Source: Pseudomonas sp. R28(2017)
GTDB taxonomy: Bacteria > Pseudomonadota > Gammaproteobacteria > Pseudomonadales > Pseudomonadaceae
Assembly (NCBI RefSeq): GCF_002112505.1
Contig: NZ_NEHW01000003.1
Location: 1 to 64,000 of the forward strand
DNA: 64,000 nt
Direction: 5' to 3'
In this document: piece by piece, positions 26,500-35,936 of the stretch
Layout of the letters: each line of letters starts with the position of its first letter
Position numbering within the stretch: the first letter of the stretch is position 1
Position numbers and translations under genes: made by a program
The notes under the pieces: generated by a model
Databases searched by the model: none
The model's input: the letters and a program-made list of their open reading frames with translations, nothing else
What the model was told of the DNA's origin: nothing

Positions 26500-28854
26500 C
26501 TATTCGTTGACCTGGAACGCCACCCGCGCTGTTTCTCCGCTTTCGTCCAGGGCACTGAGTTCGAACTGCCCGGCCTGTTCGAAACGCACCAGCACGCTGC
26601 CCTGCCCTTCGCTTTCGCCCAGCGGCTGGCCGTTGAGGAACCACCAGCGCCGCCCGCCGCCGCCGAGGGCAGAGACGTACAACTGCAGGGGTTCTCTGCT
26701 GGTGGCAGGGCGCCGCAGGGTGTCGCCGGGGCGAACGCCAACGATGGACAGCGGTGGCGAGCTGGCCGGCACCTGTGGCGGGCAGCTCGGGTCAACCGCC
26801 GGCAGCCGCGCCGTACGCCGCTCGGCGCGTGGCAACCAAGGCTCCAGCGGTGCCGGCCACAGGGCGATGTCGAGCGCCTTGGCGCCCGGGCAACTGCCGT
26901 CCACGCGCAGGCCCTGGGCATTCACCCAGACGCTCTCGCGCAGCCCCAGGCCGAGGGGCTGGTCGGCAGCCTGCAACGTGGGCGGTGTAGTGCCATCGAG
27001 GGTCCAGGCGAAACGCTGGCGCCGGCAGTTCGGATCCTGTCGGTTCATCGGCTGGCCCAGCGGCCAGCAGATGGCCGCCACGCCAACACTTTCCGGCACG
27101 CGTTCCACCGGTACCCGGATGCCCCGCTGGCTGTCGCGGTTGCTCAATAAGTCATGCACCTGCAGCATCAACGGTGCCGCCGAGGCCAGGCCGAACTGCC
27201 CGGGCACCGGCGTACCATCGGGCCGACCGATCCACACGCCGATCAGGTAACGCGGCCCTACGCCGATCGACCAGGCATCGCGAAAGCCATAACTGGTACC
27301 GGTCTTCCAGGCCAGTTGCGGGCGCTGCACCAGTTCGGCATGGGGGTCGCGGTCGGGCCGCGCCTGGCCACTGAGGATGCGCCGGATGATCCAGGCCGCG
27401 CCTGGCGACATCAACCGGCGCTCCAGCAGAGGATCCTGTGGCTGCAGGCGCACCTGCGCGCTGCTGCCACCCCGGGCCAGTGCCGCGTAGCCGCCGACCA
27501 GGTCCTCCAGGCGGCTACCGGCACCGCCCAGAATCAATGCCAGGTTGGGCTCGGCCAACGGCGGCAGCGCCAACGGCACGCCGGCCATGCGCAACTGCGC
27601 GGCGAAGCGCTTGGGCCCGTAGGCTTCGAGCAATTGCACTGCCGGCAGGTTGAGCGACAGCGCCAGCGCCGAGGCGGCAGACACCGGGCCGCTGAAGCCC
27701 ATCGAGAAGTTACCGGGCCGATAGTCGCCGTAGCGCCGCGGCACGTCCTGCAGCAGCGATTCGGAGTGGATCAGGCCATCATCCAGGGCCAGGCCGTAGA
27801 GAAACGGCTTGAGCGTCGAGCCTGGCGAGCGCAACGAACGGACCATGTCGACATGGCCGAAACGGCGCTCGTCGCTCAGGTCGATCGAGCCCAGGTAAGC
27901 GCGCACCGCCATGCTCTGCGCGTCGACCACCAGGATCGCCGCCGAGGTGCGCTCCGGCAGGCGTGCACGCCAACCCAGCAGCAGGTCCTCGAGGCGCCGT
28001 TGCAGCGAGGCGTCGAGGGTGGTGCGAATCAAGGTCGGGCTGCCTGGGGTGTTCAGCCGCCGCGCCAGCAGGGGCGCCAGTGCTGGCTCCTGACGCGGAG
28101 CCAGCAGCAGCGGTTCCTCGGCAGCCTCCTTGAGCTGTTGAGCCGGCCACACCTGATACTCGCCCAGGCGCTGCAGCACCTTGTCGCGCGCACGCTGGGC
28201 GCGGGCCGGGTGGCGGTCCGGGCGCAAGCGGCTCGGTGCCTGTGGCAACACGGCCAGCAAGGCAGCCTCGGCGGGCGTGAGGTGCTGCGGCGACTTGCCC
28301 AGATACGCCCAGCTGGCCGCCGCCACGCCCTGCAAGGTGCCGCCGAACGGGGCACGGTCCAGGTAGAGCTGCAGGATCTCGCGCTTGGACAGGTGCCACT
28401 CCAGTTGCGCGGTGCGCCACAGCTGCCGCAGCTTGCCGCCCAGGGTGCGGTCATGTGGGTCGAGCAGGCGCGCCACCTGCATCGACAAGGTACTGCCGCC
28501 AGACACCACCCGCCCGCCGCGCAGGTTGAGCCAGGCCGCGCGCGCCAGGGCCAGCGGGTTGACCCCTGGGTGGCGGTAGAACCAGCGGTCCTCGTAGGTC
28601 AGCAGGGCCTGCAGGTACAGTGGCGACACCTCTTCCGGGCTGACCGGGTAGCGCCACACGCCATCGGCATCGGCAAAACGCCACAACGGTGTGCCGTCCT
28701 CGGCCAGCACCACCCGTGCCAGGTCATTGCCCGGCATCGGCAGTGGCCAGATGCGGTCGGCCAGCCACAGCAGGCCGAGCAGCATCAGGATGATGACCGC
28801 GGCGGCACGCACAAGCCGTCTCGCTCGGGTACGTGGCCGCGCTAAGCTTGGCAT
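26500..28854 (-). CDS. pbpC: penicillin-binding protein 1C
   Basis: This bifunctional peptidoglycan synthase of about 784 residues has an N-terminal membrane anchor (about 16-35). A glycosyltransferase GT51 domain follows (EDRWFYRHPGVNPLALAR, GGSTLSMQVARLL). The transpeptidase has STLK with Ser346 and Lys349, and KTGTSYGFRDAW. The C-terminal BiPBP_C domain marks class 1C. The ATG at 28854 is the best start; a TTG at 28929 is possible. It lies near the alpha-2-macroglobulin gene, a partnership known from E. coli pbpC-yfhM, and the two are proposed to work together after host protease attack on the cell wall. Confidence 0.92.
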   Translation of the reverse strand: MPSLARPRTRARRLVRAAAVIILMLLGLLWLADRIWPLPMPGNDLARVVLAEDGTPLWRFADADGVWRYPVSPEEVSPLYLQALLTYEDRWFYRHPGVNPLALARAAWLNLRGGRVVSGGSTLSMQVARLLDPHDRTLGGKLRQLWRTAQLEWHLSKREILQLYLDRAPFGGTLQGVAAASWAYLGKSPQHLTPAEAALLAVLPQAPSRLRPDRHPARAQRARDKVLQRLGEYQVWPAQQLKEAAEEPLLLAPRQEPALAPLLARRLNTPGSPTLIRTTLDASLQRRLEDLLLGWRARLPERTSAAILVVDAQSMAVRAYLGSIDLSDERRFGHVDMVRSLRSPGSTLKPFLYGLALDDGLIHSESLLQDVPRRYGDYRPGNFSMGFSGPVSAASALALSLNLPAVQLLEAYGPKRFAAQLRMAGVPLALPPLAEPNLALILGGAGSRLEDLVGGYAALARGGSSAQVRLQPQDPLLERRLMSPGAAWIIRRILSGQARPDRDPHAELVQRPQLAWKTGTSYGFRDAWSIGVGPRYLIGVWIGRPDGTPVPGQFGLASAAPLMLQVHDLLSNRDSQRGIRVPVERVPESVGVAAICWPLGQPMNRQDPNCRRQRFAWTLDGTTPPTLQAADQPLGLGLRESVWVNAQGLRVDGSCPGAKALDIALWPAPLEPWLPRAERRTARLPAVDPSCPPQVPASSPPLSIVGVRPGDTLRRPATSREPLQLYVSALGGGGRRWWFLNGQPLGESEGQGSVLVRFEQAGQFELSALDESGETARVAFQVNE

Positions 28855-28931
28855 CGGGAACCGACCTGGCCAGGTAATGGCCAAAGGCTTGGGAACGGCA
28901 ACCGTGCCGATTCGTTCATCAGGAAGCAACT

Positions 28932-29225
28932 ATGCATGTAGAAGGTTTTTTCGAGTGGCTTGGCCAGGCACTGGGGTCGCTGATCCGCTTCATCGTCGAC
29001 GCCCTGAGCGGCCTGTTCAACCTGCTGGCCAATGCCGGTGGCAATTTCATCGATGGCCTGGCACGCACGCTGGGCATGGACACCTCGCTGCTCAGCATCC
29101 TCGCCCTGATCATCGGCCTGATGCTGCTGTACTCGGCCATCCGCGCCTTCATGCGGGCTTCGATCATCCTCGGGATCATCTGGCTGGTGCTGGGGCTGTG
29201 GGTAATGAGCTGGGTGATTCACTGA
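28932..29225 (+). CDS. small membrane protein (97 residues), unknown function
   Basis: This short protein has an amphipathic N-terminal region (FFEWLGQALGSLIRFIVDAL) and two C-terminal hydrophobic segments (about 52-70 and 76-94) that likely span the membrane. The ATG at 28932 follows AGGAA (28921-28925). It is encoded on the plus strand between pbpC and the alpha-2-macroglobulin gene, both on the minus strand, and is divergent from pbpC. I do not recognise a family. Confidence 0.7.
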   Translation: MHVEGFFEWLGQALGSLIRFIVDALSGLFNLLANAGGNFIDGLARTLGMDTSLLSILALIIGLMLLYSAIRAFMRASIILGIIWLVLGLWVMSWVIH

Positions 29226-29229
29226 TTTT

Positions 29230-29350
29230 GAGCGGCCTTGCCGGGGCGCCGGACCGGTCGGAAAGGGGCGCGAAGCGCCCCCCAGACTTCAGCCTGGCAG
29301 CTGAAATTGCCGGGGCTGCTGTGCAGCCCTTTCGCGACACAAGGCCGCTC
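29230..29350. repeat. REP-like block of a third family
   Basis: GAGCGGCCTTG (29230-29240) pairs with CAAGGCCGCTC (29340-29350). Between them lie further palindromes, among them GGGGCGC-GAA-GCGCCCC at 29265-29281. CCTTTCGCGACACAAGGCC near 29331 recurs almost unchanged at 35881. The block fills the gap between the small membrane protein gene and the alpha-2-macroglobulin gene. Confidence 0.7.
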
Positions 29351-29370
29351 CTACAGGGGCCGCGCAAGGC

Positions 29371-32300
29371 CTAACGCGCTTTCACCGTCATCTCGCCTTG
29401 CCCATCCCCCACCGCCTGCAGGTTTGGCCGGTACATCGATTCCACCTGCGGCGGCGGCACCCGGTAGGTGCCCGGGGTCACCGCCCGCGCCAGGTACAGA
29501 AGGTGCGTGGTGCCATAGCCGTCGAGCTTGAGCGCCGCCACGTAGCGGTCATCACGATACTCCTGGTGCACCACGCTGGCGTTCTGCATCGACTCGCGCC
29601 ACTGCTTCACCGCGCTGCTGGCGTTGTCCAGGCTGGCCGCGCTCTGTGCCAGGTTCTGGTTTTCCAGCTCCAGGCCTGCCGGCAGCAAGTCGACCACCAG
29701 AGCATCCGGCACGCGATCTGTGGCCTTGAGCGCCAGGTGCACCAGCACCAGGTCGCCGCTGCGCAGGTCGTGCAGGTCAAGCGGCTGGCCATTCATGCCC
29801 AGGTAATCACGGCGGATCTCCATGCCGTTGCCACCGGCGGCAGGCGCCTGGCGTGGGTAGCCGGAGAGGGTCAGTTGCTGGTAGAGGGTTTCGCTGCCCT
29901 CGTTCTGCACGCTCAGCGGCGAGGCCAGCAACGGCCCTTCGAGCTTCATGCCCGCCTCGGCATTGTTGAATTCACGCACCTCACCGGCACTGTCCAGGCG
30001 AGCCTTCCACGGCGCTTGCGGCTTGCCCAGCAGGCCACGGCCGGCCAGGTACAAGGCATTGCGCTCCTGGGTCGACAACCAGCGGTTGGCCGCCAGCTCG
30101 TCCGACAGGGCGAACAGCCGCTGGTCGACCTGGTTGCTGGCCAATTTGCTCTCCTGCAGCAGCGCCAGGATCAACGCCTGGTCGCGCAGGCTGCTGCCAT
30201 AGTCGGCCATCCAGCCCTTGCTGCGGCTGATGCCCAGCCCCGCCTGCAGCGCCTGCTCGGCGCGCGGCTTGTCGCCCATCGCGTCCAGCGCCACCGCCAG
30301 TTGCACCAGCGGCAGGCCGGAGCGGGCATCGGCGCGGCGCTCGAACAGGCTGCGCAGGGCGCCCAGCGGTGCCTGCTGGCTGCGCGACAGCACCAGCGCG
30401 GCGTAGGCTTGCACAGCAAAGCGGGTGTGCTCGGCGTTCTCGCTGTAATCGACTTCGATCAGGTTGCGTTCCTGCAAGTAGCGCAGCAGGCGCTCGTTGG
30501 CCTTCTTCAGGGCCTCGGCCGGCACACCGTAGCCCTGGTCGCGGGCACGCAGCAGGAAGTCGGTGACATAGGCGGTCAGCCAGTATTCCTCTTCACTGTC
30601 CGAACTCCACAGGCCGAAGCTGCCGTTGTAGCGCTGCATGCCCAGCAGGTGCTCGATGCCCATCTCGATCTTGCGCTTGCGCACCTCGGCCGGCTCGCCC
30701 TTGATGCCCAGGCGCTTGAGGCTTTCGGCATCGGCGTACAGCGACGGATAGAGGCCGCTGGTGGTCTGCTCCAGGCAGCCATAAGGGTAGGCTTCGAGGG
30801 CGCGGATCTGCTCGGCCAGGTTCAGCGGCGGGCGGCTCGACAGCGCCAGGCTGGCTTCCAGGCCGGCGGGCTCGAAGGCGGCCAGGTCGCTTTCCGGCAG
30901 GGTCCATGGCTGGTCCTTGAGGGCCACGCGGTAATGCTTGAGCAGCGCCGGGTAGGCCGGGCGCACGCCCAGGGTCCATTCGCGTTCGAAGGTGTTCGCT
31001 GGCTCACCTGGCAGTTGCAGGCCATTGACCCGCACCTGCACCTTGCCCTGCCCCAGGCCACCCAGGGCCTGCACCGGGATCAACAGCGTGCTGCGCTGGC
31101 CCTCGGCCAGGGCGATGTTCTGCTGGGCGCTGGCCGCCAGGCTCAGCTGGCCCTCGGTGCGGATTTCGACATTCAACTGCTGCGCTCGCCCCGACAGGTT
31201 GGCCAGGTCCAGCGCCAGGCTGGTGCGGTCACCGCCGGCCAAAAAGCGCGGCGCCGACAGTTCGGCGATCAGCGGCGCGGCCACCACCGTCTTGCCCTCG
31301 GCCATGCCGAAGTGCTCGTCGGTCCAGGCCTGGGCCATCAGCCGCAGTTCACCGTTGAAGTCCGGGATATCGACCGTCGCTTCACCTTCGCCCTGGTCGT
31401 TCAGGGTCACCGGCAGGCTTTGCTGGGCGACAATAGTGACCGTGGTGTTGGGGCGCTTGCCGCCCTTGGCCATCGCCGCGTCACCACCAAAGGCCAGGCT
31501 GGCCAGGCGGCCCTGGCCGGCTTCGATCAGCTGGCCGTAGATGTCCAGCTGGTCGGCGCCATAGGCTTTGCGACCGAACAGGCTGGCGAACGGGTCGGGG
31601 GTCTTGAAATCGGTGATATTGAGGATGCCCACGTCGACGGCGGACAGCAGCACCTGCACCTGCTTCGGCACGCTACCGTCGGCATTAGCGGCCTTGATCT
31701 TCACCGTCAGCGGCTGCTTGGGGCGCATCTTCTCCGGCGCCTGCAGGTTGACCGCAAGCTTGCGTTCGGCACGCGCCAGCGGCAGGTGGAGCACGCCGAC
31801 GGCGCGCTTGGGCGTGGCATTGGCCTTGCGCTCGCCCGGGCGGATCACCAGCGCGCTGATGTACAGGTCGTGGCGCGCCCACTGCTTGTCCAGCTGCACG
31901 TCGAAGGTCTTGCCCTCGGCGGGCACCTCGATTTCCTGCCACCACAGCGGGCCATCGCTGGACTCGATCATCAGGTAGCCGCTACCGGCCGCTGGCGGGG
32001 TCACGGTGACCTTGGCGGTGGCGCCATCGGCATAGGCCGGCTTGTCCAGCGCCAGCTTCACCTGGTCGGGGCGCACCGCGCCGCCTTCGGCGTTGTCCTG
32101 AGCACGGTAACCGGCCCAGAAGCGTTCGCTGGACACCAGCCCGGTCTCGGGGTCTTCCACCTCGACGCGGTACGGCCCCCATTCCACCTGGAAGCTCAGC
32201 TTGGCGGTGGAGCCGGCCTTGACGCTGAGGGTCTGCTCGCTCTGGGTGAGGAACTTCTCGTTGAAGTTGTAGCTCCAGCCATCGCTCTGCGAGTAGTTCC

Positions 32301-34272
32301 AGTAGTAGTCGCGGCGCTCGCGGATCAGGCGCACTTTCAGGTCGTTGGCGGCGAGCTTGTTGCCAGCGCGGTCGGCCACCAGGAACTCGAATTCCACCGG
32401 GCCATCGCTGTCGGTCTCCTCACCGTCGAACAGGCCGCGCAGGCCGGGCAGGCGCTCGGCCGGCCAGATCGGCTGTTCGAGGCGGCGGGTGATCGGCCGT
32501 CCACCGGACTCCTGCAAGCTGGCCTGCACGGTCAGTTGCAGCGGGGACCGTGCTTCGGCCCAATGGCTTTCGATATCGACCACTGCCTTGCCGGCCTGGT
32601 CGAGGGTGACTTCGTCGAGTTCCAGGTCCTGGGTCAGTTCGCTTTCGGTAACCGAGCCGAACTGGTAGCCCGGCAGTGCCGGCACCGCTTCGCGCAATGG
32701 GCGCACGTAGGCTTGGCCACTCAGGCGATTGCCGGCAGCCGGCGCACCGTAGAGGTAGCGGCCATTGACCTGGATGCGCGCATCCTCCTCAGGCGACAGC
32801 GGCGTATCGCTACCCTTGAGTTCCAGCGCCAGGCGCTCGGGCAGGAAGTCTTCGACCAGGAACTCGTACACCTGCTTGCGACCGCCGCCCAGGTCGAGCA
32901 GCAATTGCCAGCGGCCGGTCGGGGCCTCCGTGGCCAGTTGCAACTGATACTGGTACAGGCCATTGGCGTCGGCCTCCCAGACGAACTTGCGGCTGACCTG
33001 CTCATCCGGGCGACGCACTTCCACGCTGACCGGCTGTGCCTTCACCGGCTTGCCATCCTGGTCGCGCAGCAGGCCGTTGAGCAGCACCGTTTCACCCGGG
33101 CGATAGAGGTCACGCGGGCCGAAAATGAAGAACTGCAGCGGGTTGGCCTGGGGGCCGGTGATGTCGAATTCGGCCAGGTCCAGGGCTGCGGTGTTCAGGC
33201 GCAGCAGGGTGGTGTGCACGCCCTGGGTGGCGATCAGGGTGTCGGCCTTGGCCGTGATCGGCAGCTGGGCATGGCCGGCGCCATCGGTCTTGGCCTGGGC
33301 CAGCAGCTTGCCCTTGTCGTCATGCAGCTCGAGGTTGACGTCCTTGAGCGCCTTGCCACCTTCCAGGGCCTGGGCGAACACGTCCAGGCGGTCACGGTAG
33401 CGGTGCGCGGATACGCCGATGTCGCTGAGGGTGAACAGCGTCGCCGGCTGCGAATAGTCATAGGTCCCGGAGGCGCGCATCACGGCCAGGTACACACCCG
33501 GCGCCTGCAGCGGCTTGATCCCGGCAATCGGCAACAGCACGGTCTCGCGGGTGTTGCGCGCCGGGTTCAGGTCGAAACGGCCGCTGTAGACCAGCTCGGC
33601 CATGTCCAGGGTTTCCTTGGACTGGTAGTAGTACAGGCTGCTGTTGCGGCCCCAGTTGGCCAGGAAGGTCGAGAGCATCTCAGGCTTGACCCGGAAGAAC
33701 TCGACATCGACCTTGGGTACGTTCAGCGCGATCACCGGCAGGCCTTCGGCCAGGCGGGTGGGCAGCAACGAACCACGGCTGGCGAAGCCGACGGTGGGTT
33801 GCATGTCGCGGGTTTCGAGGCGGCTCACCGAGTCGCTGTCGAGCCTGTTGCCGTTGACCGCCAGCAGGCCCTTGTCGACGGTCAGCACCAGCTTGCGCTG
33901 CGGCTCCAGGTGGCGCAGGCGCAGTTCCATCTGGTTGTCGGAGAGTTCCCAGGCACCGTCGACCTTGCCGTTGACCGTATCGACCAGGTGCACCTTGGCG
34001 GCGAAGTCCTGCTTGGCGTCCAGCGGTGCCGAAAAGCTGATCGACAGGGTACTGGCGCCATCGAGCTGCACCTCCGAGACATCCAGCACGCTGAGCTCGC
34101 GCCCCTCGTAGCGTTTGGCGAGGACGGCAGGGTCCTCGCGCTTGGGCGCCGGGGCCTCGGCCACAGCGCTCGCGGCCGGTTTTTCGGCGGGCGCGGGTTT
34201 GTCCGGTGTCGAGGAATCACAGGCACTGAGCAAGGCCAGCGCGCAGGCCAGCAACAATCCTTTGTTGAACAT
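29371..34272 (-). CDS. yfhM: alpha-2-macroglobulin-family lipoprotein (YfhM/ECAM-like)
   Basis: This 1633-residue bacterial alpha-2-macroglobulin is a lipoprotein with the lipobox LLSAC at Cys18. The residue after the cysteine is Asp, which in E. coli retains lipoproteins in the inner membrane. The thioester motif CLEQ is at residues 1166-1169, as in the protease-trapping forms. MG domains precede it, and a macroglobulin receptor-like end (VTPGTYRVPPPQVESMY) follows. It traps proteases by thioester cross-linking, protecting the periplasm, and works with PBP1C, whose gene lies downstream on the same strand. The large antisense ORF opposite it is a codon-composition artefact. Confidence 0.94.
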   Translation of the reverse strand: MFNKGLLLACALALLSACDSSTPDKPAPAEKPAASAVAEAPAPKREDPAVLAKRYEGRELSVLDVSEVQLDGASTLSISFSAPLDAKQDFAAKVHLVDTVNGKVDGAWELSDNQMELRLRHLEPQRKLVLTVDKGLLAVNGNRLDSDSVSRLETRDMQPTVGFASRGSLLPTRLAEGLPVIALNVPKVDVEFFRVKPEMLSTFLANWGRNSSLYYYQSKETLDMAELVYSGRFDLNPARNTRETVLLPIAGIKPLQAPGVYLAVMRASGTYDYSQPATLFTLSDIGVSAHRYRDRLDVFAQALEGGKALKDVNLELHDDKGKLLAQAKTDGAGHAQLPITAKADTLIATQGVHTTLLRLNTAALDLAEFDITGPQANPLQFFIFGPRDLYRPGETVLLNGLLRDQDGKPVKAQPVSVEVRRPDEQVSRKFVWEADANGLYQYQLQLATEAPTGRWQLLLDLGGGRKQVYEFLVEDFLPERLALELKGSDTPLSPEEDARIQVNGRYLYGAPAAGNRLSGQAYVRPLREAVPALPGYQFGSVTESELTQDLELDEVTLDQAGKAVVDIESHWAEARSPLQLTVQASLQESGGRPITRRLEQPIWPAERLPGLRGLFDGEETDSDGPVEFEFLVADRAGNKLAANDLKVRLIRERRDYYWNYSQSDGWSYNFNEKFLTQSEQTLSVKAGSTAKLSFQVEWGPYRVEVEDPETGLVSSERFWAGYRAQDNAEGGAVRPDQVKLALDKPAYADGATAKVTVTPPAAGSGYLMIESSDGPLWWQEIEVPAEGKTFDVQLDKQWARHDLYISALVIRPGERKANATPKRAVGVLHLPLARAERKLAVNLQAPEKMRPKQPLTVKIKAANADGSVPKQVQVLLSAVDVGILNITDFKTPDPFASLFGRKAYGADQLDIYGQLIEAGQGRLASLAFGGDAAMAKGGKRPNTTVTIVAQQSLPVTLNDQGEGEATVDIPDFNGELRLMAQAWTDEHFGMAEGKTVVAAPLIAELSAPRFLAGGDRTSLALDLANLSGRAQQLNVEIRTEGQLSLAASAQQNIALAEGQRSTLLIPVQALGGLGQGKVQVRVNGLQLPGEPANTFEREWTLGVRPAYPALLKHYRVALKDQPWTLPESDLAAFEPAGLEASLALSSRPPLNLAEQIRALEAYPYGCLEQTTSGLYPSLYADAESLKRLGIKGEPAEVRKRKIEMGIEHLLGMQRYNGSFGLWSSDSEEEYWLTAYVTDFLLRARDQGYGVPAEALKKANERLLRYLQERNLIEVDYSENAEHTRFAVQAYAALVLSRSQQAPLGALRSLFERRADARSGLPLVQLAVALDAMGDKPRAEQALQAGLGISRSKGWMADYGSSLRDQALILALLQESKLASNQVDQRLFALSDELAANRWLSTQERNALYLAGRGLLGKPQAPWKARLDSAGEVREFNNAEAGMKLEGPLLASPLSVQNEGSETLYQQLTLSGYPRQAPAAGGNGMEIRRDYLGMNGQPLDLHDLRSGDLVLVHLALKATDRVPDALVVDLLPAGLELENQNLAQSAASLDNASSAVKQWRESMQNASVVHQEYRDDRYVAALKLDGYGTTHLLYLARAVTPGTYRVPPPQVESMYRPNLQAVGDGQGEMTVKAR

Positions 34273-34433
34273 GGAGTGGGAACTCTTTGGCAGCGTGTAC
34301 GTGAGGGCAGCAACTATAGCGCAATGGCGGATTCGGCACTTTCACCGATGCGGCAAGTGAGACCAGGTTCGCGTGGTTTGGTTGCCTTGCCGTTACAATG
34401 CGCCCAGCCGAATACTGGGGGCGCTCTGCGCCC

Positions 34434-34498
34434 CTTCGCGGGCAAGCCCGCTCCCACAGGATAGAGGCGCCTTTGTGGGAGCGGGCTTGCCCGCGAAG
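34434..34498. repeat. REP doublet in the leader of the MATE gene
   Basis: CTTCGCGGGCAAGCCCGCTC plus CCACA (34434-34458) faces its perfect 25-bp complement (34474-34498) around 15 bases. It lies just 25 bases before the start codon of the MATE transporter gene, downstream of a promoter-like TTACAAT at 34393-34399. It would therefore form a strong hairpin in that transcript. Confidence 0.85.
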
Positions 34499-34523
34499 CG
34501 GCCCCACAGCCTCAGGAATTGCA

Positions 34524-35861
34524 ATGTCGCAACTGACCACCGACTGGCAGCACCGCCCCACTCACCGCAAGGTCTGGGCGCTGGCCGCGCCGATGATCCT
34601 CTCCAACATTTCGGTACCGCTGGTGGCCCTGGTCGACAGCACCGTGATCGGCCACCTGCCCCATGCCCACCAGCTCGGCGCGGTGGCCGTGGGCGCCACG
34701 CTGTTCACCTTCATGGTCGGCCTGATGGGCTTCCTGCGCATGGGCTCCACCGGTTTTGCCGCCCAGGCCGCCGGGCGTGCCGACGGCGCGGCGCTGCGCC
34801 AGGTGCTGGTGCAGGGCCTGCTGCTGGCCGTGGCCTTCGCCCTGCTGATCGGCCTGCTCGCCCTGCCCTTCAGCCAGCTGGCGCTGCACGCCATGCAGCC
34901 GAGCGAGGCGTTGCAGCAATCCACCGAGGCGTTCTTCCACACCCGGCTGCTCGGCCTGCCAGCAGCGCTGGCCAGCTATGCGCTGGTCGGCTGGTTCCTC
35001 GGCACCCAGAACGCACGGGCGCCGTTGGCGATTTTGCTGACCACCAACCTGCTGAACATCGCCCTCAACCTGTGGTTCGTGCTGGGCCTGAACTGGGGCG
35101 TGCTGGGTTCGGCACGCGCCTCGGTGATCGCCGAATGGAGCGCCGCCCTGCTCGGCCTGGCCCTGACCCGCCCGGCCCTGCGCGCCTACCCCGGGCAGGT
35201 CGCCTGGGCCGCGCTCAAGCGCTGGCACGCCTGGCGGCCATTGCTGGCGGTAAACCGCGACATCTTCCTGCGTAGCCTGGCGCTGCAGCTGGTGTTCCTG
35301 CTGATCACCGTGCAGGGCGCCCGCCTGGGCGAAGCCACGGTAGCGGCCAATGCCCTGCTGCTCAACGGGTTGCTGCTAACTGCCTACGCGCTGGATGGCC
35401 TGGCGCATGCCGTGGAGGCGCTGTGCGGGCATGCCATTGGTGCGCGGGACCGAGATACCTTGCGCCGGTCACTGGTGGTGGCCTGTGGTTGGTCGCTGAT
35501 CACCAGCGTGGGGTTTGCCGGCGTGTTCCTGCTCGGTGGGCACCTGTTCATCGACCTGCAGACCGATATCGAAAGCGTGCGGGCGGCGGCTTATCCGTAC
35601 CTGCCGTATCTGGCGCTGCTGCCGTTGATTGCGGTGTGGAGTTACTTGCTCGACGGGCTGTTCATCGGCGCGACCCGGGCGCGGGAGATGCGCAATGCGA
35701 TGTTGCTGTCGGTGCTGATTGCATTGCCGTTGGGCCTGCTTCTGAGTGGGCTTGGCAACCATGGGTTGTGGTTGGCGTTTCTCGGGTTCATGGCGTTGCG
35801 GGCGGTGACGTTGGGGTGGGTTGGGTGGCGGTTGCAGAAAAGAGGGTGTTGGATTCAGTAG
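34524..35861 (+). CDS. dinF: MATE-family efflux transporter (DinF-like)
   Basis: This 445-residue inner-membrane MATE protein has 12 predicted helices in two halves. The N-terminal APMILSNISVPLVALVDSTVIG is the DinF-type signature. The ATG at 34524 follows CAGGA; an in-frame extension upstream is only REP sequence. It exports cationic drugs or metabolites by Na+ or H+ exchange; the substrate is not known. It is not next to lexA, unlike E. coli dinF, so SOS control is not implied. Confidence 0.85.
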   Translation: MSQLTTDWQHRPTHRKVWALAAPMILSNISVPLVALVDSTVIGHLPHAHQLGAVAVGATLFTFMVGLMGFLRMGSTGFAAQAAGRADGAALRQVLVQGLLLAVAFALLIGLLALPFSQLALHAMQPSEALQQSTEAFFHTRLLGLPAALASYALVGWFLGTQNARAPLAILLTTNLLNIALNLWFVLGLNWGVLGSARASVIAEWSAALLGLALTRPALRAYPGQVAWAALKRWHAWRPLLAVNRDIFLRSLALQLVFLLITVQGARLGEATVAANALLLNGLLLTAYALDGLAHAVEALCGHAIGARDRDTLRRSLVVACGWSLITSVGFAGVFLLGGHLFIDLQTDIESVRAAAYPYLPYLALLPLIAVWSYLLDGLFIGATRAREMRNAMLLSVLIALPLGLLLSGLGNHGLWLAFLGFMALRAVTLGWVGWRLQKRGCWIQ

Positions 35862-35865
35862 CGTC

Positions 35866-35931
35866 GGGGCCGCTTTGCGACCCTTTCGCGACGCAAGGCC
35901 GCTCCTACAAGAAACGCGTAAGAGCGGCCTC
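35866..35931. repeat. REP-like element between dinF and speA
   Basis: It contains GGCCGCTTTGCGACCCTTTC and GCGACGCAAGGCCGCTCCTAC-type sequence, near-identical to the element at 29331-29353, plus a partner GAGCGGCC near 35923. It lies between convergent genes. Confidence 0.65.
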
Positions 35932-35936
35932 GGCGG

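Noticed and set aside
26408..26644. N-terminal extension of the TpsB protein
   Set aside because: It is Arg/Gly-rich and precedes a proper signal peptide that begins at 26407 with its own ribosome site.
29398..34464. A 1688-codon open frame on the strand opposite the alpha-2-macroglobulin gene
   Set aside because: It is the mirror of a very long GC-rich gene whose antisense frame lacks stop codons. Its translation is repetitive in His, Gln, Arg and Val without any recognisable motif, while the other strand has a lipobox, CLEQ and full family similarity.
34434..34498. Inverted repeats that could be mistaken for CRISPR
   Set aside because: They are REP doublets, in facing pairs and scattered over the window, without regularly spaced direct repeats or cas genes.
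34398..34523. N-terminal extension of the MATE transporter
   Set aside because: It translates the REP doublet; the ATG at 34524 starts the real protein.
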